Assembly (NCBI GenBank): GCA_900545185.1
Contig: UQYH01000001.1
Coordinates: 1 to 48,213 of the forward strand
DNA length: 48,213 nt
Source of the DNA: an uncultured Eubacteriales bacterium
GTDB lineage: Bacteria > Bacillota > Clostridia > UBA1381 > UBA9506
Direction of reading: 5' to 3'
The notes under the pieces are model-generated. The model was not told where the DNA came from, did no database searches, and saw nothing but the letters and a program-made list of their open reading frames with translations. Positions 9,280 to 18,250 of the stretch are shown piece by piece; position 1 is the stretch's first letter, and every line of letters starts with the position of its first letter. A program made the position numbers and the translations under genes.

Positions 9280-9298
9280 GTGCCGATACAATCGGCAC
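9280..9298 (-). other. Leader hairpin upstream of the 1035-aa lyase ribosome binding site
   Basis: GTGCCGAT (9280-9287) and ATCGGCAC (9291-9298) form a perfect 8-bp stem with a 3-nt loop, ending 4 nt before AAAGGAG. It could modulate translation, stabilise a processed 5' end, or be a dyad operator. The same 8-mer ATCGGCAC occurs once in the leader of the 749-aa gene (23808-23815), unpaired. Confidence 0.4.
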
Positions 9299-9340
9299 AC
9301 TTCAAGTTGAAATTAACTTACGGTTATTTTTCAATCATCT

Positions 9341-9379
9341 AAAAAGAGGCTGCAAAACCGATGTTCACAGCCCCCTTTT
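9341..9379 (-). terminator. Terminator-like hairpin at the end of the long lplB operon
   Basis: On the minus strand, AAAAGGGGGCTG pairs with CAGCCTCTTTTT (12 pairs including two G-U) around a 15-nt loop, 7 nt past the stop of the 869-aa glycosidase. The T-run is part of the stem, so strength is moderate. It may be leaky and allow read-through to the 1035-aa lyase, for which no clear promoter was found. Confidence 0.6.
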
Positions 9380-9385
9380 ATGCCT

Positions 9386-11995
9386 TCAGATTTCTTCGCA
9401 CAACGTGACAGGCCCCAAAAGACCGGTCGGCTCAAAGACCATACAGGCCGAAAGTCTGTCACGTTCGGCATAGCCCCTATGTGCGGCCGTAACAACCGTT
9501 AAGCGGTTTGTCCCCTGCGAGACATGCTCTGTTATATCAAATCGGTACGGCGGTACAATTTGACAGCCGACCGACCGACCGTTTACAATCACCTCGGCAA
9601 TCTCGCCCACACGGCCTAAATCCAGCCACAGCCGATTGTGAAAGGATGGGCATACAAATTCGGTTTCATACCGAGCAAAGCCTGCAAAATGCGGCAAATG
9701 CGTCTGCCCGTTGATGTTAAACAAGTGCTCTGTTTCGCAGTATGGACGATACGCGCCGCAATCGGCCGCAAGAGATATCGTAAATGTGCCGTTTATCTCC
9801 TGCAATTTACGTAGGCTTATGCCACTTTTCAGCATGGGCATGTCACAATCTGCACAGCCGGATACAACAAACACGGCATGATACGGCGGCAGCGTAATCT
9901 GCACCGCACCACTTCCCGATTTTGCCTTGTTTTGCATCGGGTCATATACGGTATAGCCGTCCTCACAGCCGCGCAGCGAAACCGTTGTATCAATCGTTGC
10001 ATGGGTGCCTTCATTCACCAGCATGTATATATCCGATCCGTCACGTCTGTAATGATAGCTTCGCAGGTGCGTCGTTTCCATTTCGGGCGTTACATCCGCA
10101 TACCCGCGGGCTTGCATAAAGCCGCCAATCTCAGCAAGCGGCACGAACGGAAGCTGCGGATGCTGCTTTATAAATTCTGCGTCACCGTCTGTCTGTTTGG
10201 GAGAGCCGCCCACAAAAAGCACCAAAACACCGCTTTCGGCAAGCCTTACAAAGCAATCTGCCATACTTTGCGGCAAATAGGAACGGTGCGGTATCAAAAG
10301 TGCTGTATATGTGCCGCGCCCTATCCGATATTGCCCATCGCACACCGCCGCCGTCTTAATCGCATCAAACGGAATAATGTGATAATCCACCTGCTGTTGC
10401 GCCAGCTGTTTTGCCACATCTTCTGTTCTAAGGCTCTGCTCGGCCGTCCAGCCGCTTTCCGCATCATATAAAATGCCGCAGCGGATAGCCGCCGCGCCGC
10501 CGCTTAAAAGATGTGCACAGCGGTTTATATAAGCCATTAAAGATTCCAGATACGGATAATGCGGATTTTTGCCGTCTGCATAAAAATGCGGCGGACAATC
10601 GGTATCGTTTTTCTGTAAGGTAAAGGCATGCGGCACAAAATAGTTAATGCCGCGCACCAACATATGATCGGCCTGCCATTTCATGGTTTTCATGCTTTCT
10701 GCCCAGCCGTAGGCACCAAACAGTTCACATAACGCCATGCCGTTTTTCTTTTCATCCAGCTGCGCGGCCGAAGCCCCCAGCTTTGCCAATGTATATGTAA
10801 AAAAATCGGCATTCACATGGTGCTTTACGCCCTTGTTTTTATAATCTGCCGCACCGCTGCTGGCCGCAACGCGATGCGAAGCTGCATCAAAGCCCGGTAA
10901 AAGCTGATGAAACACAACATCCACACCGCCCATATCCTGACCCGAAACGGCACGGAAATAATGCCCGGCGCCGTAACCGGTTTGCATATGTACGTTGTTA
11001 TCCTCCACAACATGGCCAATCAGCCGAACGTTGTGCGCGCGGCACCAATCACCCAGCTTATCGGAAAAGCAGGTCTGATATAAATGCGTTATCACATCCA
11101 TATAAGCCGTGCGGATTTCCGCATGGCTGCCGTCCTTATAATCCAGCCAAAGCCCCGGCAGGCGGCAATGTAAGGTTTCACCATAGCGCTCCTTTAACAG
11201 TGTATAAACAGACGAATGATACGGATATGAAGCAAACGGAAGTCCCATGCCTGTAGCAAACCGCTCGTTTACCTCGTTAAAAAAGCCCGGTTCATCCGAA
11301 AAAAAGCCCAAAAACGTTTTGCCAAATTCGTCCCGCAATGCGGCATAGTGTTTTTCATAAACCTCTTCAATATATACCTGTGTAGCTTCGGGATTCAGCT
11401 TATCGCAAAACCGTTCCGCAAGCGCTGTCATGCCCTTACGCGTGCGGCTGATAACCATAATGCGCCAAATTCCCTCCGGCAGACTGCAATAGACAAAGTC
11501 ACCGCAAACACTGTCGGTTATATCAATTACCTCGCGGTAAGAGGATAGATCATCACCGTCCCGACGGCATGCCAGTACACAGACAAGCTCGTCTGTCGGC
11601 TCATTTTTATGCGGCGTAATTAAAATAGCAGCATCCGTAACCGGACCGATTGCATCCATATGCGATTCGGTGATACCCGATGGCCTAAGAGCTGCACAGT
11701 CCTTTTCAAAAGCGCCGTTTGCATAGCCGGAGGGACAGCGTTTATCATCCAAAATCCACAGCTTCATACCTTTTTGTTTCAGGCAATCAATTATAAATTG
11801 CACATCCGAAAACCAGCTTTTTGTGCAAAAGCCTTCATGCACGCGAGATTCCAGACAAATGGTATCAATGCCGCAGGCAGCAATGACTTCAATCCTTTCG
11901 GCCAGCGTCTTTTTCTCTTCACCGTGAATCCAAACAAAAGGCGCTATGTAACCGGGCGTTTTGCCCAAAAGGTTATCATATAGTCGTGTATCCAC
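9386..11995 (-). CDS. GH106/GH2-related glycoside hydrolase, cytosolic (869 aa)
   Basis: No signal peptide, so an intracellular enzyme acting on imported oligosaccharides. The N-terminal half (about 15-430) reads like the barrel of GH106-type rhamnosidases and relatives: MKLWILDDKRCPSGYANG, then FFSDEPGFFNE with Glu235 as candidate catalytic acid, then RLIGHVVEDNN. The last about 130 residues look like a GH2-type sugar-binding jelly roll (RLWLDLGRVGEIAEVIVNG, PPYRFDITEHV). The start is taken at GTG 11995: AAGGGG, overlapping the GH88 stop TAA, lies 8 nt upstream, implying translational coupling. The upstream GTG at 12004 is too close to that site. It ends just before the terminator at 9341-9379. 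alpha-L-Rhamnosidase is the nearest family I recognise, but activity on another sugar is quite possible. Confidence 0.68.
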   Translation of the reverse strand: MDTRLYDNLLGKTPGYIAPFVWIHGEEKKTLAERIEVIAACGIDTICLESRVHEGFCTKSWFSDVQFIIDCLKQKGMKLWILDDKRCPSGYANGAFEKDCAALRPSGITESHMDAIGPVTDAAILITPHKNEPTDELVCVLACRRDGDDLSSYREVIDITDSVCGDFVYCSLPEGIWRIMVISRTRKGMTALAERFCDKLNPEATQVYIEEVYEKHYAALRDEFGKTFLGFFSDEPGFFNEVNERFATGMGLPFASYPYHSSVYTLLKERYGETLHCRLPGLWLDYKDGSHAEIRTAYMDVITHLYQTCFSDKLGDWCRAHNVRLIGHVVEDNNVHMQTGYGAGHYFRAVSGQDMGGVDVVFHQLLPGFDAASHRVAASSGAADYKNKGVKHHVNADFFTYTLAKLGASAAQLDEKKNGMALCELFGAYGWAESMKTMKWQADHMLVRGINYFVPHAFTLQKNDTDCPPHFYADGKNPHYPYLESLMAYINRCAHLLSGGAAAIRCGILYDAESGWTAEQSLRTEDVAKQLAQQQVDYHIIPFDAIKTAAVCDGQYRIGRGTYTALLIPHRSYLPQSMADCFVRLAESGVLVLFVGGSPKQTDGDAEFIKQHPQLPFVPLAEIGGFMQARGYADVTPEMETTHLRSYHYRRDGSDIYMLVNEGTHATIDTTVSLRGCEDGYTVYDPMQNKAKSGSGAVQITLPPYHAVFVVSGCADCDMPMLKSGISLRKLQEINGTFTISLAADCGAYRPYCETEHLFNINGQTHLPHFAGFARYETEFVCPSFHNRLWLDLGRVGEIAEVIVNGRSVGCQIVPPYRFDITEHVSQGTNRLTVVTAAHRGYAERDRLSACMVFEPTGLLGPVTLCEEI

Positions 11996-12007
11996 GCTTC
12001 TCACCCC

Positions 12008-13192
12008 TTACCAGTAGCTCTTCCAGTCACGCGTTGCACGCATTAAAGCTTCTAAATAATAGTAATCACCAATGGTAATACAGGTATCTATATCCATACC
12101 CTGCGGTTTTGCCCCCGTGGCGTGATTCAAAAGACCTTCCTCGCCTGCCTCATACGGTACGGCACAGGTAGAAATTAAGCCGTGCAGCATTTTGGCGGCA
12201 GCATCTAAATACCGCTTCATATTCTCGTTATCGCTCGGCAAATGCTTCGCCATTTCCAAAATACCGCAGACCGCCGCCGCAGCAGCCGAGCTGTCGCGCG
12301 GTTCATCGTCTCCCGTTGTAAAAACAAAATCCCAATAGGGAACGCCGTCCTCCGGCAAATGGTCTATAAAATAATCCGTCACCTTGTAAAACGGTTCTAA
12401 AAGCGATTGATTCTGTGTGTGGCCATAGGCCAGCGCCAAGCCATACACAACCCAAGCTTGGCCGCGGCTCCAGCACGAGTTATCCCCGGCCCCCTGCCAA
12501 GTCATGCCACGGATCATCTCGCCCGTATGGTTATCCATCAGAACATGATGAAATGTTGTTCCATCCTCACGCATGGCATATCGCAGTGTTGTTTGAATGT
12601 GTGCTTCGGCCTTTTCTCGGTAACTTGCATCACCTGTCTCCTTGGCTGCCCAAAACAACAGCGGCAGATTCAAAAGCGTATCTACAATAAAGCGATAAAA
12701 TTCCTTATCTTCATCAATTTCGCTCAGCATACTTTGAATAAAACGACCCTTATAACGGAATCGGCGTGAGAGCGAATATGCCGCCAGTTCCGCTGCCTTT
12801 TTGGCTGTGGGATTGCCTGTCAGCATATAGCCGGCCACACACGATGGAGTATATAAAAAACCCGTGTCATGGTGCCAGTCTATATTGTTATTCTCTACCA
12901 CACGTTTGTAAAAATCATCCACATTCTTGTCGGCCAGATCGCGAAAGGCCTCGTCCCCCGTTGCTTCATAGGCCAGCCACAGCCGTCCCGTCCAAAAGCC
13001 TTCTTCCCAAAAATTGTTGGAGATATCCGCCTGCTTCACCGCTCTGTAACGGCCGTTTTCGTAAACCGACGGATAAACATCACCGCTTGCATAGCGATCA
13101 AGCATCCGTTTTAAAGACGCTGTTGCTTCGTCAATCGCTTTAGTAAGCTCGTTTTTCAGATTGGGATAATGCTCTGCTAAAATATATGACAT
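12008..13192 (-). CDS. GH88 unsaturated glucuronyl/galacturonyl hydrolase
   Basis: Cytosolic enzyme that removes the 4,5-unsaturated uronic acid left at the non-reducing end by polysaccharide lyases, by hydration of the double bond. The 394-aa product is the usual GH88 size. It shows NNFWEEGFWTGRLWLAYEATG, then HHDTGF with Asp109, and IVDTLLNLPLLFWA with Asp171. Their spacing matches the two catalytic aspartates of Bacillus unsaturated glucuronyl hydrolase (Asp88, Asp149). ATG at 13192 is chosen because AAAGGA (13202-13207) is 9 nt upstream; the GTG at 13216 overlaps the preceding stop. It sits between the AraC gene and the GH106-like gene. Its presence is the best evidence that the locus processes lyase products, and hence a uronic-acid polysaccharide. 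Confidence 0.93.
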   Translation of the reverse strand: MSYILAEHYPNLKNELTKAIDEATASLKRMLDRYASGDVYPSVYENGRYRAVKQADISNNFWEEGFWTGRLWLAYEATGDEAFRDLADKNVDDFYKRVVENNNIDWHHDTGFLYTPSCVAGYMLTGNPTAKKAAELAAYSLSRRFRYKGRFIQSMLSEIDEDKEFYRFIVDTLLNLPLLFWAAKETGDASYREKAEAHIQTTLRYAMREDGTTFHHVLMDNHTGEMIRGMTWQGAGDNSCWSRGQAWVVYGLALAYGHTQNQSLLEPFYKVTDYFIDHLPEDGVPYWDFVFTTGDDEPRDSSAAAAAVCGILEMAKHLPSDNENMKRYLDAAAKMLHGLISTCAVPYEAGEEGLLNHATGAKPQGMDIDTCITIGDYYYLEALMRATRDWKSYW

Positions 13193-13215
13193 TGTAAAAA
13201 ATCCTTTCTTCGGCA

Positions 13216-15447
13216 CTATCGCTTGCCGCGATATGTGCCCGGTGTAACTCTTGTTACCTTTTTAAAGTTTTTAATAAAAGTCGAGCTGTCCACATAGCCC
13301 GTTTTTTGTGCAATTTCGGTTATGCTTAAATCTGTGCTCTCTAAAAGCTGTTTGGCCTTTTCAATGCGCTTGGCCGTTAAATAATCACTGAAATTGCTGC
13401 CGATTTGCTCTTTAAATATTTTGCTGGCATACGAAACCGTAATACCAAATTCAGCGGAAAGTGTTTTTAAGGATAAATCCGGATTATGGAAGTTAACATC
13501 CACATATTGCATCAGCTTTAAGCCCAAGGCCTTTAAATGACGCCGCTCCTCCGTATGGCTGACGCGTTCGGACAGCCGTTTAAAATGATCCGTAACGGCC
13601 GCCTCCACCTCCTGTACATCCTGTGAATACAGAATTACGCTTAAATCCATCTCTTGCATGGCATCAATACCACAGATTTTTTCCGCGCATTTAAACAAGG
13701 TGCCGAGCAGATTAAAAATCAAAATCCGCATCGCGCTCGAGCCTGCATTTTTATGCACGGCAAAAAGCTTTTGCAAATATTCGACTGCCTCCTCCTGCGA
13801 GCCGGCAAGCACCAGACTGACAAGCTCATTTTCCTGTGCCTGTAAATATCCATATTGTAAAACACCACCGGGCTGATTGTCCCGTTCCGTGTGCTCCGAT
13901 GACTCGGCATATGCATCATATTCGTAGTAATCCAACATTTGACGTACCGTTAAGCGAATCTCTTCAATACTGTGGCAGACCGTTCCGAAATCAAAATGAA
14001 CCCCAATATCCAAAATGGAACGGATAAATTCTGCCAGCATGCCAAAAATTTCAATTGTATCTCGTTGAAAATCTTCATGAAAGTTACCCGTTATCAAAAA
14101 CATAACACGGTTCCAGTTATAATCAATAAAATACCACTGCACACGGCTGCCCATTAAATCCTTCAAAATGTTCTGCATGGCATATTTTACCAAATCCGGC
14201 TTTTCCTCCTGAGAAATATGAATTGTGCCGAGTACCAGCATATAATCCGAAACGTCAAGTCGAACGCCTAACTCCTCCAGCGCACGCTTCGACTGTTCAG
14301 CATATTCCGAATAATCATGTAACAAGTTAATGAAATGCCGATTAATATCCATATCGTTTTTAACGGACATCAGCCTGTCTAAGCGGCTGTTTTGACGCGA
14401 CAAATCCTCTAGGCCATCCATAACCATATTCCAGTCCAGCGTGGTGTCGGCTGTAGCTTCGTTATTTAAAAATGCATACATCCGCTTACTTCTTTGCACG
14501 ACCTTTTGCGTTACCAAATAAATATAAATACTGCCGCCGCACAATCCTAAAACGACATACAAAAACAAAAAGAGTGAAATGCGTCTGGCCGTTGAAAGTG
14601 CCCTGCTGCCTTTATCCACGTAAAAATAGCGGATATTGCCCCGCTCCGAGGTTGTGCGGCATACCATAACCTTGTGCAGTCCTTTGGTATAGGAGTAACC
14701 GTCCGGCATTGTTAAATAGCTCTGCAAAACCTCTGCCGACTCGTCTGCGGTTTGGTAAACCAATTCTTGCTTTTGATTAAAAGCATACATGCAAACCGCA
14801 TTTTTTTGTTTCTCGGCCGAAACGTTATTTTGCACAAAAATGCCCTTGCTGACAATAAACACAATGGTTCCGCGGCTTTCGCCGCCAAAGGGATAAGACT
14901 GACGATATTCGAAGGTTCCGTTAACGGAGGTTTGATTTAGCGCCGCATAATCGGCATAGCAGGCATCATTATATACCTCGCTCAGCTTGCGTTTCCAGGT
15001 TTCGTACTGGCCGTCATTGACGTAGAATTGAAAAAAATCCTGAGGCGCATAGACATAGCCATTGTATAAAATGACGTCAGCCGCGCGGATATAGACATAA
15101 AAGCCCTCGCAAAAGTCATATCCGTTCAGTTCTTTCATTAAATCTCTCGCCAGTGTTGCGGCACCGTAAACGTCCGTACTGTTTTTGGAATCGTAACCCT
15201 CCAGTTCCAAAAGCCGATTGTTTTGCGCAATGCGCATAGCTGTTTTACTAAGAAACAACAAGCTTCTGTCCACCTGTTCCTGTGTGCGCTTTAACTGCAA
15301 AAGACTGTTGCGTTCGTTTTGTGCATTTGAAAAGCGGACAGAATAGCCCAAAAAGCACACACTGACAATAAACAAAACAATAAAAAGCAGCAAAAGCGCC
15401 GAAACATAGTCAGTTACAATCCGATTTTTGAATTTAAATCCTTTCAC
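13216..15447 (-). CDS. Membrane-anchored AraC-family regulator, YesS-like
   Basis: A 743-aa one-component sensor-regulator. A membrane segment at about 14-36 (VSALLLLFIVLFIVSVCFLG) precedes an extracytoplasmic region of about 260 residues, with a second segment at about 293-315 (LFLFLYVVLGLCGGSIYIYL). A cytosolic linker follows, then a C-terminal double helix-turn-helix AraC domain (about 640-743: LSLKTLSAEFGITVSYASKIF, then DLSITEIAQKTGYVDSSTFIKNF). This architecture and length match Bacillus subtilis YesS, which activates rhamnogalacturonan genes. The start is GTG with only a weak GGGG upstream. It lies inside the lplB operon, so it probably amplifies its own expression. It is the obvious candidate to bind the elements at 34612-34654, 41314-41380 and 42009-42049. 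Confidence 0.9.
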   Translation of the reverse strand: MKGFKFKNRIVTDYVSALLLLFIVLFIVSVCFLGYSVRFSNAQNERNSLLQLKRTQEQVDRSLLFLSKTAMRIAQNNRLLELEGYDSKNSTDVYGAATLARDLMKELNGYDFCEGFYVYIRAADVILYNGYVYAPQDFFQFYVNDGQYETWKRKLSEVYNDACYADYAALNQTSVNGTFEYRQSYPFGGESRGTIVFIVSKGIFVQNNVSAEKQKNAVCMYAFNQKQELVYQTADESAEVLQSYLTMPDGYSYTKGLHKVMVCRTTSERGNIRYFYVDKGSRALSTARRISLFLFLYVVLGLCGGSIYIYLVTQKVVQRSKRMYAFLNNEATADTTLDWNMVMDGLEDLSRQNSRLDRLMSVKNDMDINRHFINLLHDYSEYAEQSKRALEELGVRLDVSDYMLVLGTIHISQEEKPDLVKYAMQNILKDLMGSRVQWYFIDYNWNRVMFLITGNFHEDFQRDTIEIFGMLAEFIRSILDIGVHFDFGTVCHSIEEIRLTVRQMLDYYEYDAYAESSEHTERDNQPGGVLQYGYLQAQENELVSLVLAGSQEEAVEYLQKLFAVHKNAGSSAMRILIFNLLGTLFKCAEKICGIDAMQEMDLSVILYSQDVQEVEAAVTDHFKRLSERVSHTEERRHLKALGLKLMQYVDVNFHNPDLSLKTLSAEFGITVSYASKIFKEQIGSNFSDYLTAKRIEKAKQLLESTDLSITEIAQKTGYVDSSTFIKNFKKVTRVTPGTYRGKR

Positions 15448-15478
15448 GCCCGGTTATCCCCATTTCTTTCATTCAGAG

Positions 15479-15516
15479 GCTGCCGTCTCTCCTGCATAAA
15501 AAGCAGACTTGGCAGC
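15479..15516 (-). other. Stem-loop between the cytosolic lyase and AraC genes
   Basis: GCTGCC (15479-15484) pairs with GGCAGC (15511-15516); inside it GTCT (15485-15488) pairs with AGAC (15505-15508), with a 2-nt bulge. No T-run follows on the minus strand, so it is more likely an mRNA processing or stability element than a terminator. Confidence 0.4.
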
Positions 15517-15529
15517 AGCCCCGATTGTA

Positions 15530-18187
15530 TTATGCTTCAAACGGCCTCAGTTTTTCCGGAGTATAGTCCTCCCCTTCTGCCCATGCCACAGAGCGGAACA
15601 AAATCGGCTCGTCGCCCGTGATAAAATGTGCCGTTAATAAGTTTGATATAATGCCGTTTTGCAGCTGATCAAACGGCGAGGGGGATGTTTCCATCGGTAT
15701 GGATACACCCTTGCGGAGCACAAACGGAATATTGGCATCAAACTGTATATGCAGCTTTTGCCCCTTCGGCGCTGTCAGAATCACCGTATTATCCTCGGTT
15801 TCAACCGCACGTATATCCTTAAAATCAATTTGGGCAAACGTGTGCCAAAACCAGTAAACGGCGTCACCGCTTTTTTGCGGTATAATTTCGTCCTGCACCA
15901 CAAACACACGCCGATTGTGCATCAGCGCACAATACCGCACCGCGTCCTTCACCTGGCCTCGATAGGCCGACTCCATATCCATTTTATATTGCACGCTGTC
16001 TTGATTGCTGCAAAGTGTTATCAGCTTAGATCCGGCATAAGAGCTTTGGCCGCGGCTTCTGTCCGGATTGATAACATATACATTATGTCCCTCGGCACGT
16101 GCACAATAATAATCGTACTCGCCGCCCGTCATATAGCGGCTGCCTATGGTACAATATACGCCGCCGTCTATACCCGTTTCCTTAGCAAAACGGAAACCCA
16201 GATTTTCATATTCAAAGCTGCCCAAATCCGTGTGGCCGTGCTCTGCTGCGTTATCGCCCGCATGGATGCAGAAAACAGAGGCATCCTGCTGCCAGCCGCT
16301 GCGCGAAACTGCCGTTTCGGTGCTCTCAAAGTAATAATCCAAATCAAAATGCGCCGTGTCGTATGCCTGATCGTCAAACCAAAGCATGTCGGTAAAATTC
16401 GGCTTATTGCCGTTTGCTACCGCAATTTGCATATGACGCATGCACTGAATACTATGATCCCCGAAATGACGGGCAAACCACATGGTATAACCCGTGTTCA
16501 GGTTTAATGTGCTGCCTGCATCCCCCAAGGTGAAAATGCCTTGGCTTGTCATCACCTCATAGGGAATTTTATAGCTGTTCTGCGCACCGGCCGTTGTATC
16601 CAGTTCAAAGGCTGTACCAAAATTCGCATACAGCGCCTGCAGCGCAAAAACAACATAATTCCATGAATACGCCGCATAGTTGTGCCCTTCCAGCCATTCG
16701 CCGTCCGGCGCCAGATAAATGCAGGCAAATTCAAGGCTTTGAATAGCTTTCTCCAAAACATCCGCACAAATATCTGTTTCATATTCACCGAACAACACAC
16801 AGGCAGCAAATATTATACCGCTGTTGGGAATAAAGTTCCAGTTTGTGCGGCGGATGCACCACGGCCAGCAGGCTTCATCAGCCTGTCCGTAATAGAGCAC
16901 CATGGCTTCTTTAAAACCTTTTTCCACCATAGCCTTTGCCATGATTTCACGCTCGGCAGGGGTAAATTCATCGTATAAAAAATCATAAATCATACCCAAG
17001 GTGACAAGTGCACGGGAGGTCATCAAGTAAAAGTGATCACCACACCAGTTATCCAAACCGGCCATGGCCAATACATGTTCTTTTATGCGGTCAAGATAAC
17101 GCTTATCATTTCGCATTAAATATGCCCAGTACAGCGCCATAATATCATCATAATCAATAATAGCCGTAATAAAGCAGGATTGTGTTCTGTCACGATCCAG
17201 CTTATACTGCACAGGCAGCTTCATGGCTATGTTATCGGCATAGTCTAAAAGCTTTTGAGAAACAAATTGAGCGCGATGATCGGTTTTAGCAAGCGAAACG
17301 GCACGTTTTACCTCTGCACGCGTCCCCAAACAACGCGGACGAACGCGCTGTTTAAAAAGCTTCTTCAGTTCTGCTGCCTTGGGCCGGGTGAATGCAAGCA
17401 GACGTACCATGTAACGCCCATCATTTTGATACATCGTTTCGCCGTAATCATATGGCAAATCCGAAATGACACCCAATCCAAAACGGTTCGTATAACAATA
17501 AGCCTCCAAAGCCTCCGCAAGCTGCGAAAGCTCTATATAGCCGTCCTCACCTTCAAAGCTTTTGCCAAAAAGGCTTTGCGCCGTTTGCAGCGGAATCCAC
17601 AATTTACCGTCCTTACGGATTACATTTTGCCCTGCCCGGTATTTGCCGTCTAAAATCCAAAGCGCATCGCTGTCCTGCATAAAGCAGACGGCACCGGCAA
17701 ACAGCTTTTGGCAGGGCTTATAATCACCCAAATACAGGCTGGGACGCTCCGAAACCGTCTCCTCCACCCGTACAAAATCGTCGCGGCATATATGCCATTG
17801 TGCCTTTTTTGCACCATGAATATACTTCCCTAACAAAAACCTGTCCTCTTCCTCCGGCGTGACAAGCGCAAAATCCTTGACCAAAAAAAGCTCAATTCTG
17901 TCTGCGCCGCCCTCCGGCACACAAAACGATTCACTTGTCAGATCAAACGGCAAAACATCCGGAAAGATGGTAATTTGCTGTGCCAAAAGTCCCGTTTCCT
18001 CATTATCCCTATATGAGCGTATCATAAGAACACACTCTTTGTCAATCATTAAATTTGTAAATGCGACATTAAATTTAACCAAATCGCCTGCGACAAGCTG
18101 TGCAGCGTCCTCAATTTTTTCTGTATTGCGCCACAAACCCCAGGTTTTCACCTCGTACCGTTCCGGCGTTGTGCTGAAATGAACCAC
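15530..18187 (-). CDS. Heparinase II/III-like lyase without signal peptide (885 aa)
   Basis: Probable cytosolic oligosaccharide lyase. It begins MVHFSTTPERYEV with no export signal; the start is GTG with GAGGAGG 8 nt upstream. Residues about 1-250 form beta-rich domains, including a copper-amine-oxidase-N-like stretch (LWIPLQTAQSLFG). The alpha/alpha toroid (about 270-560) contains RTNWNFIPNSG and EGHNYAAYSWNY with a candidate catalytic Tyr. The heparinase II/III domain follows, with HAGDNAAEHGHTDLGSFEYEN and AEGHNVYVINPD (His701). It shares these motifs with the two secreted lyases, but lacks their F5/8-C-like tails and signal peptides. It lies between the solute-binding protein and the AraC gene, which fits a role in trimming imported oligosaccharides before GH88. 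The PL family number and bond specificity are not determinable here. Confidence 0.83.
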   Translation of the reverse strand: MVHFSTTPERYEVKTWGLWRNTEKIEDAAQLVAGDLVKFNVAFTNLMIDKECVLMIRSYRDNEETGLLAQQITIFPDVLPFDLTSESFCVPEGGADRIELFLVKDFALVTPEEEDRFLLGKYIHGAKKAQWHICRDDFVRVEETVSERPSLYLGDYKPCQKLFAGAVCFMQDSDALWILDGKYRAGQNVIRKDGKLWIPLQTAQSLFGKSFEGEDGYIELSQLAEALEAYCYTNRFGLGVISDLPYDYGETMYQNDGRYMVRLLAFTRPKAAELKKLFKQRVRPRCLGTRAEVKRAVSLAKTDHRAQFVSQKLLDYADNIAMKLPVQYKLDRDRTQSCFITAIIDYDDIMALYWAYLMRNDKRYLDRIKEHVLAMAGLDNWCGDHFYLMTSRALVTLGMIYDFLYDEFTPAEREIMAKAMVEKGFKEAMVLYYGQADEACWPWCIRRTNWNFIPNSGIIFAACVLFGEYETDICADVLEKAIQSLEFACIYLAPDGEWLEGHNYAAYSWNYVVFALQALYANFGTAFELDTTAGAQNSYKIPYEVMTSQGIFTLGDAGSTLNLNTGYTMWFARHFGDHSIQCMRHMQIAVANGNKPNFTDMLWFDDQAYDTAHFDLDYYFESTETAVSRSGWQQDASVFCIHAGDNAAEHGHTDLGSFEYENLGFRFAKETGIDGGVYCTIGSRYMTGGEYDYYCARAEGHNVYVINPDRSRGQSSYAGSKLITLCSNQDSVQYKMDMESAYRGQVKDAVRYCALMHNRRVFVVQDEIIPQKSGDAVYWFWHTFAQIDFKDIRAVETEDNTVILTAPKGQKLHIQFDANIPFVLRKGVSIPMETSPSPFDQLQNGIISNLLTAHFITGDEPILFRSVAWAEGEDYTPEKLRPFEA

Positions 18188-18216
18188 TCTTGTAGCCTCC
18201 TCACTATAGAGCTGTT

Positions 18217-18244
18217 CGGCGGCACGCAGCCCGGCGCGCCGCCG
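18217..18244 (-). other. GC-rich hairpin just downstream of the solute-binding protein gene
   Basis: CGGCGGC (18217-18223) pairs with GCCGCCG (18238-18244); a mismatch and three more pairs extend it around AGCCCGG. It begins 6 nt past the stop codon and is not followed by a T-run. A 3' stabilising stem for the abundant solute-binding protein message is plausible. Confidence 0.45.
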
Positions 18245-18250
18245 CTTTCC

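Noticed and set aside
6161..9300. Many long open frames opposite the lyase genes, and similar ones throughout the locus
   Set aside because: They are antisense shadows of well-supported genes, lack ribosome binding sites and show arginine/histidine/proline-rich low-complexity translations.
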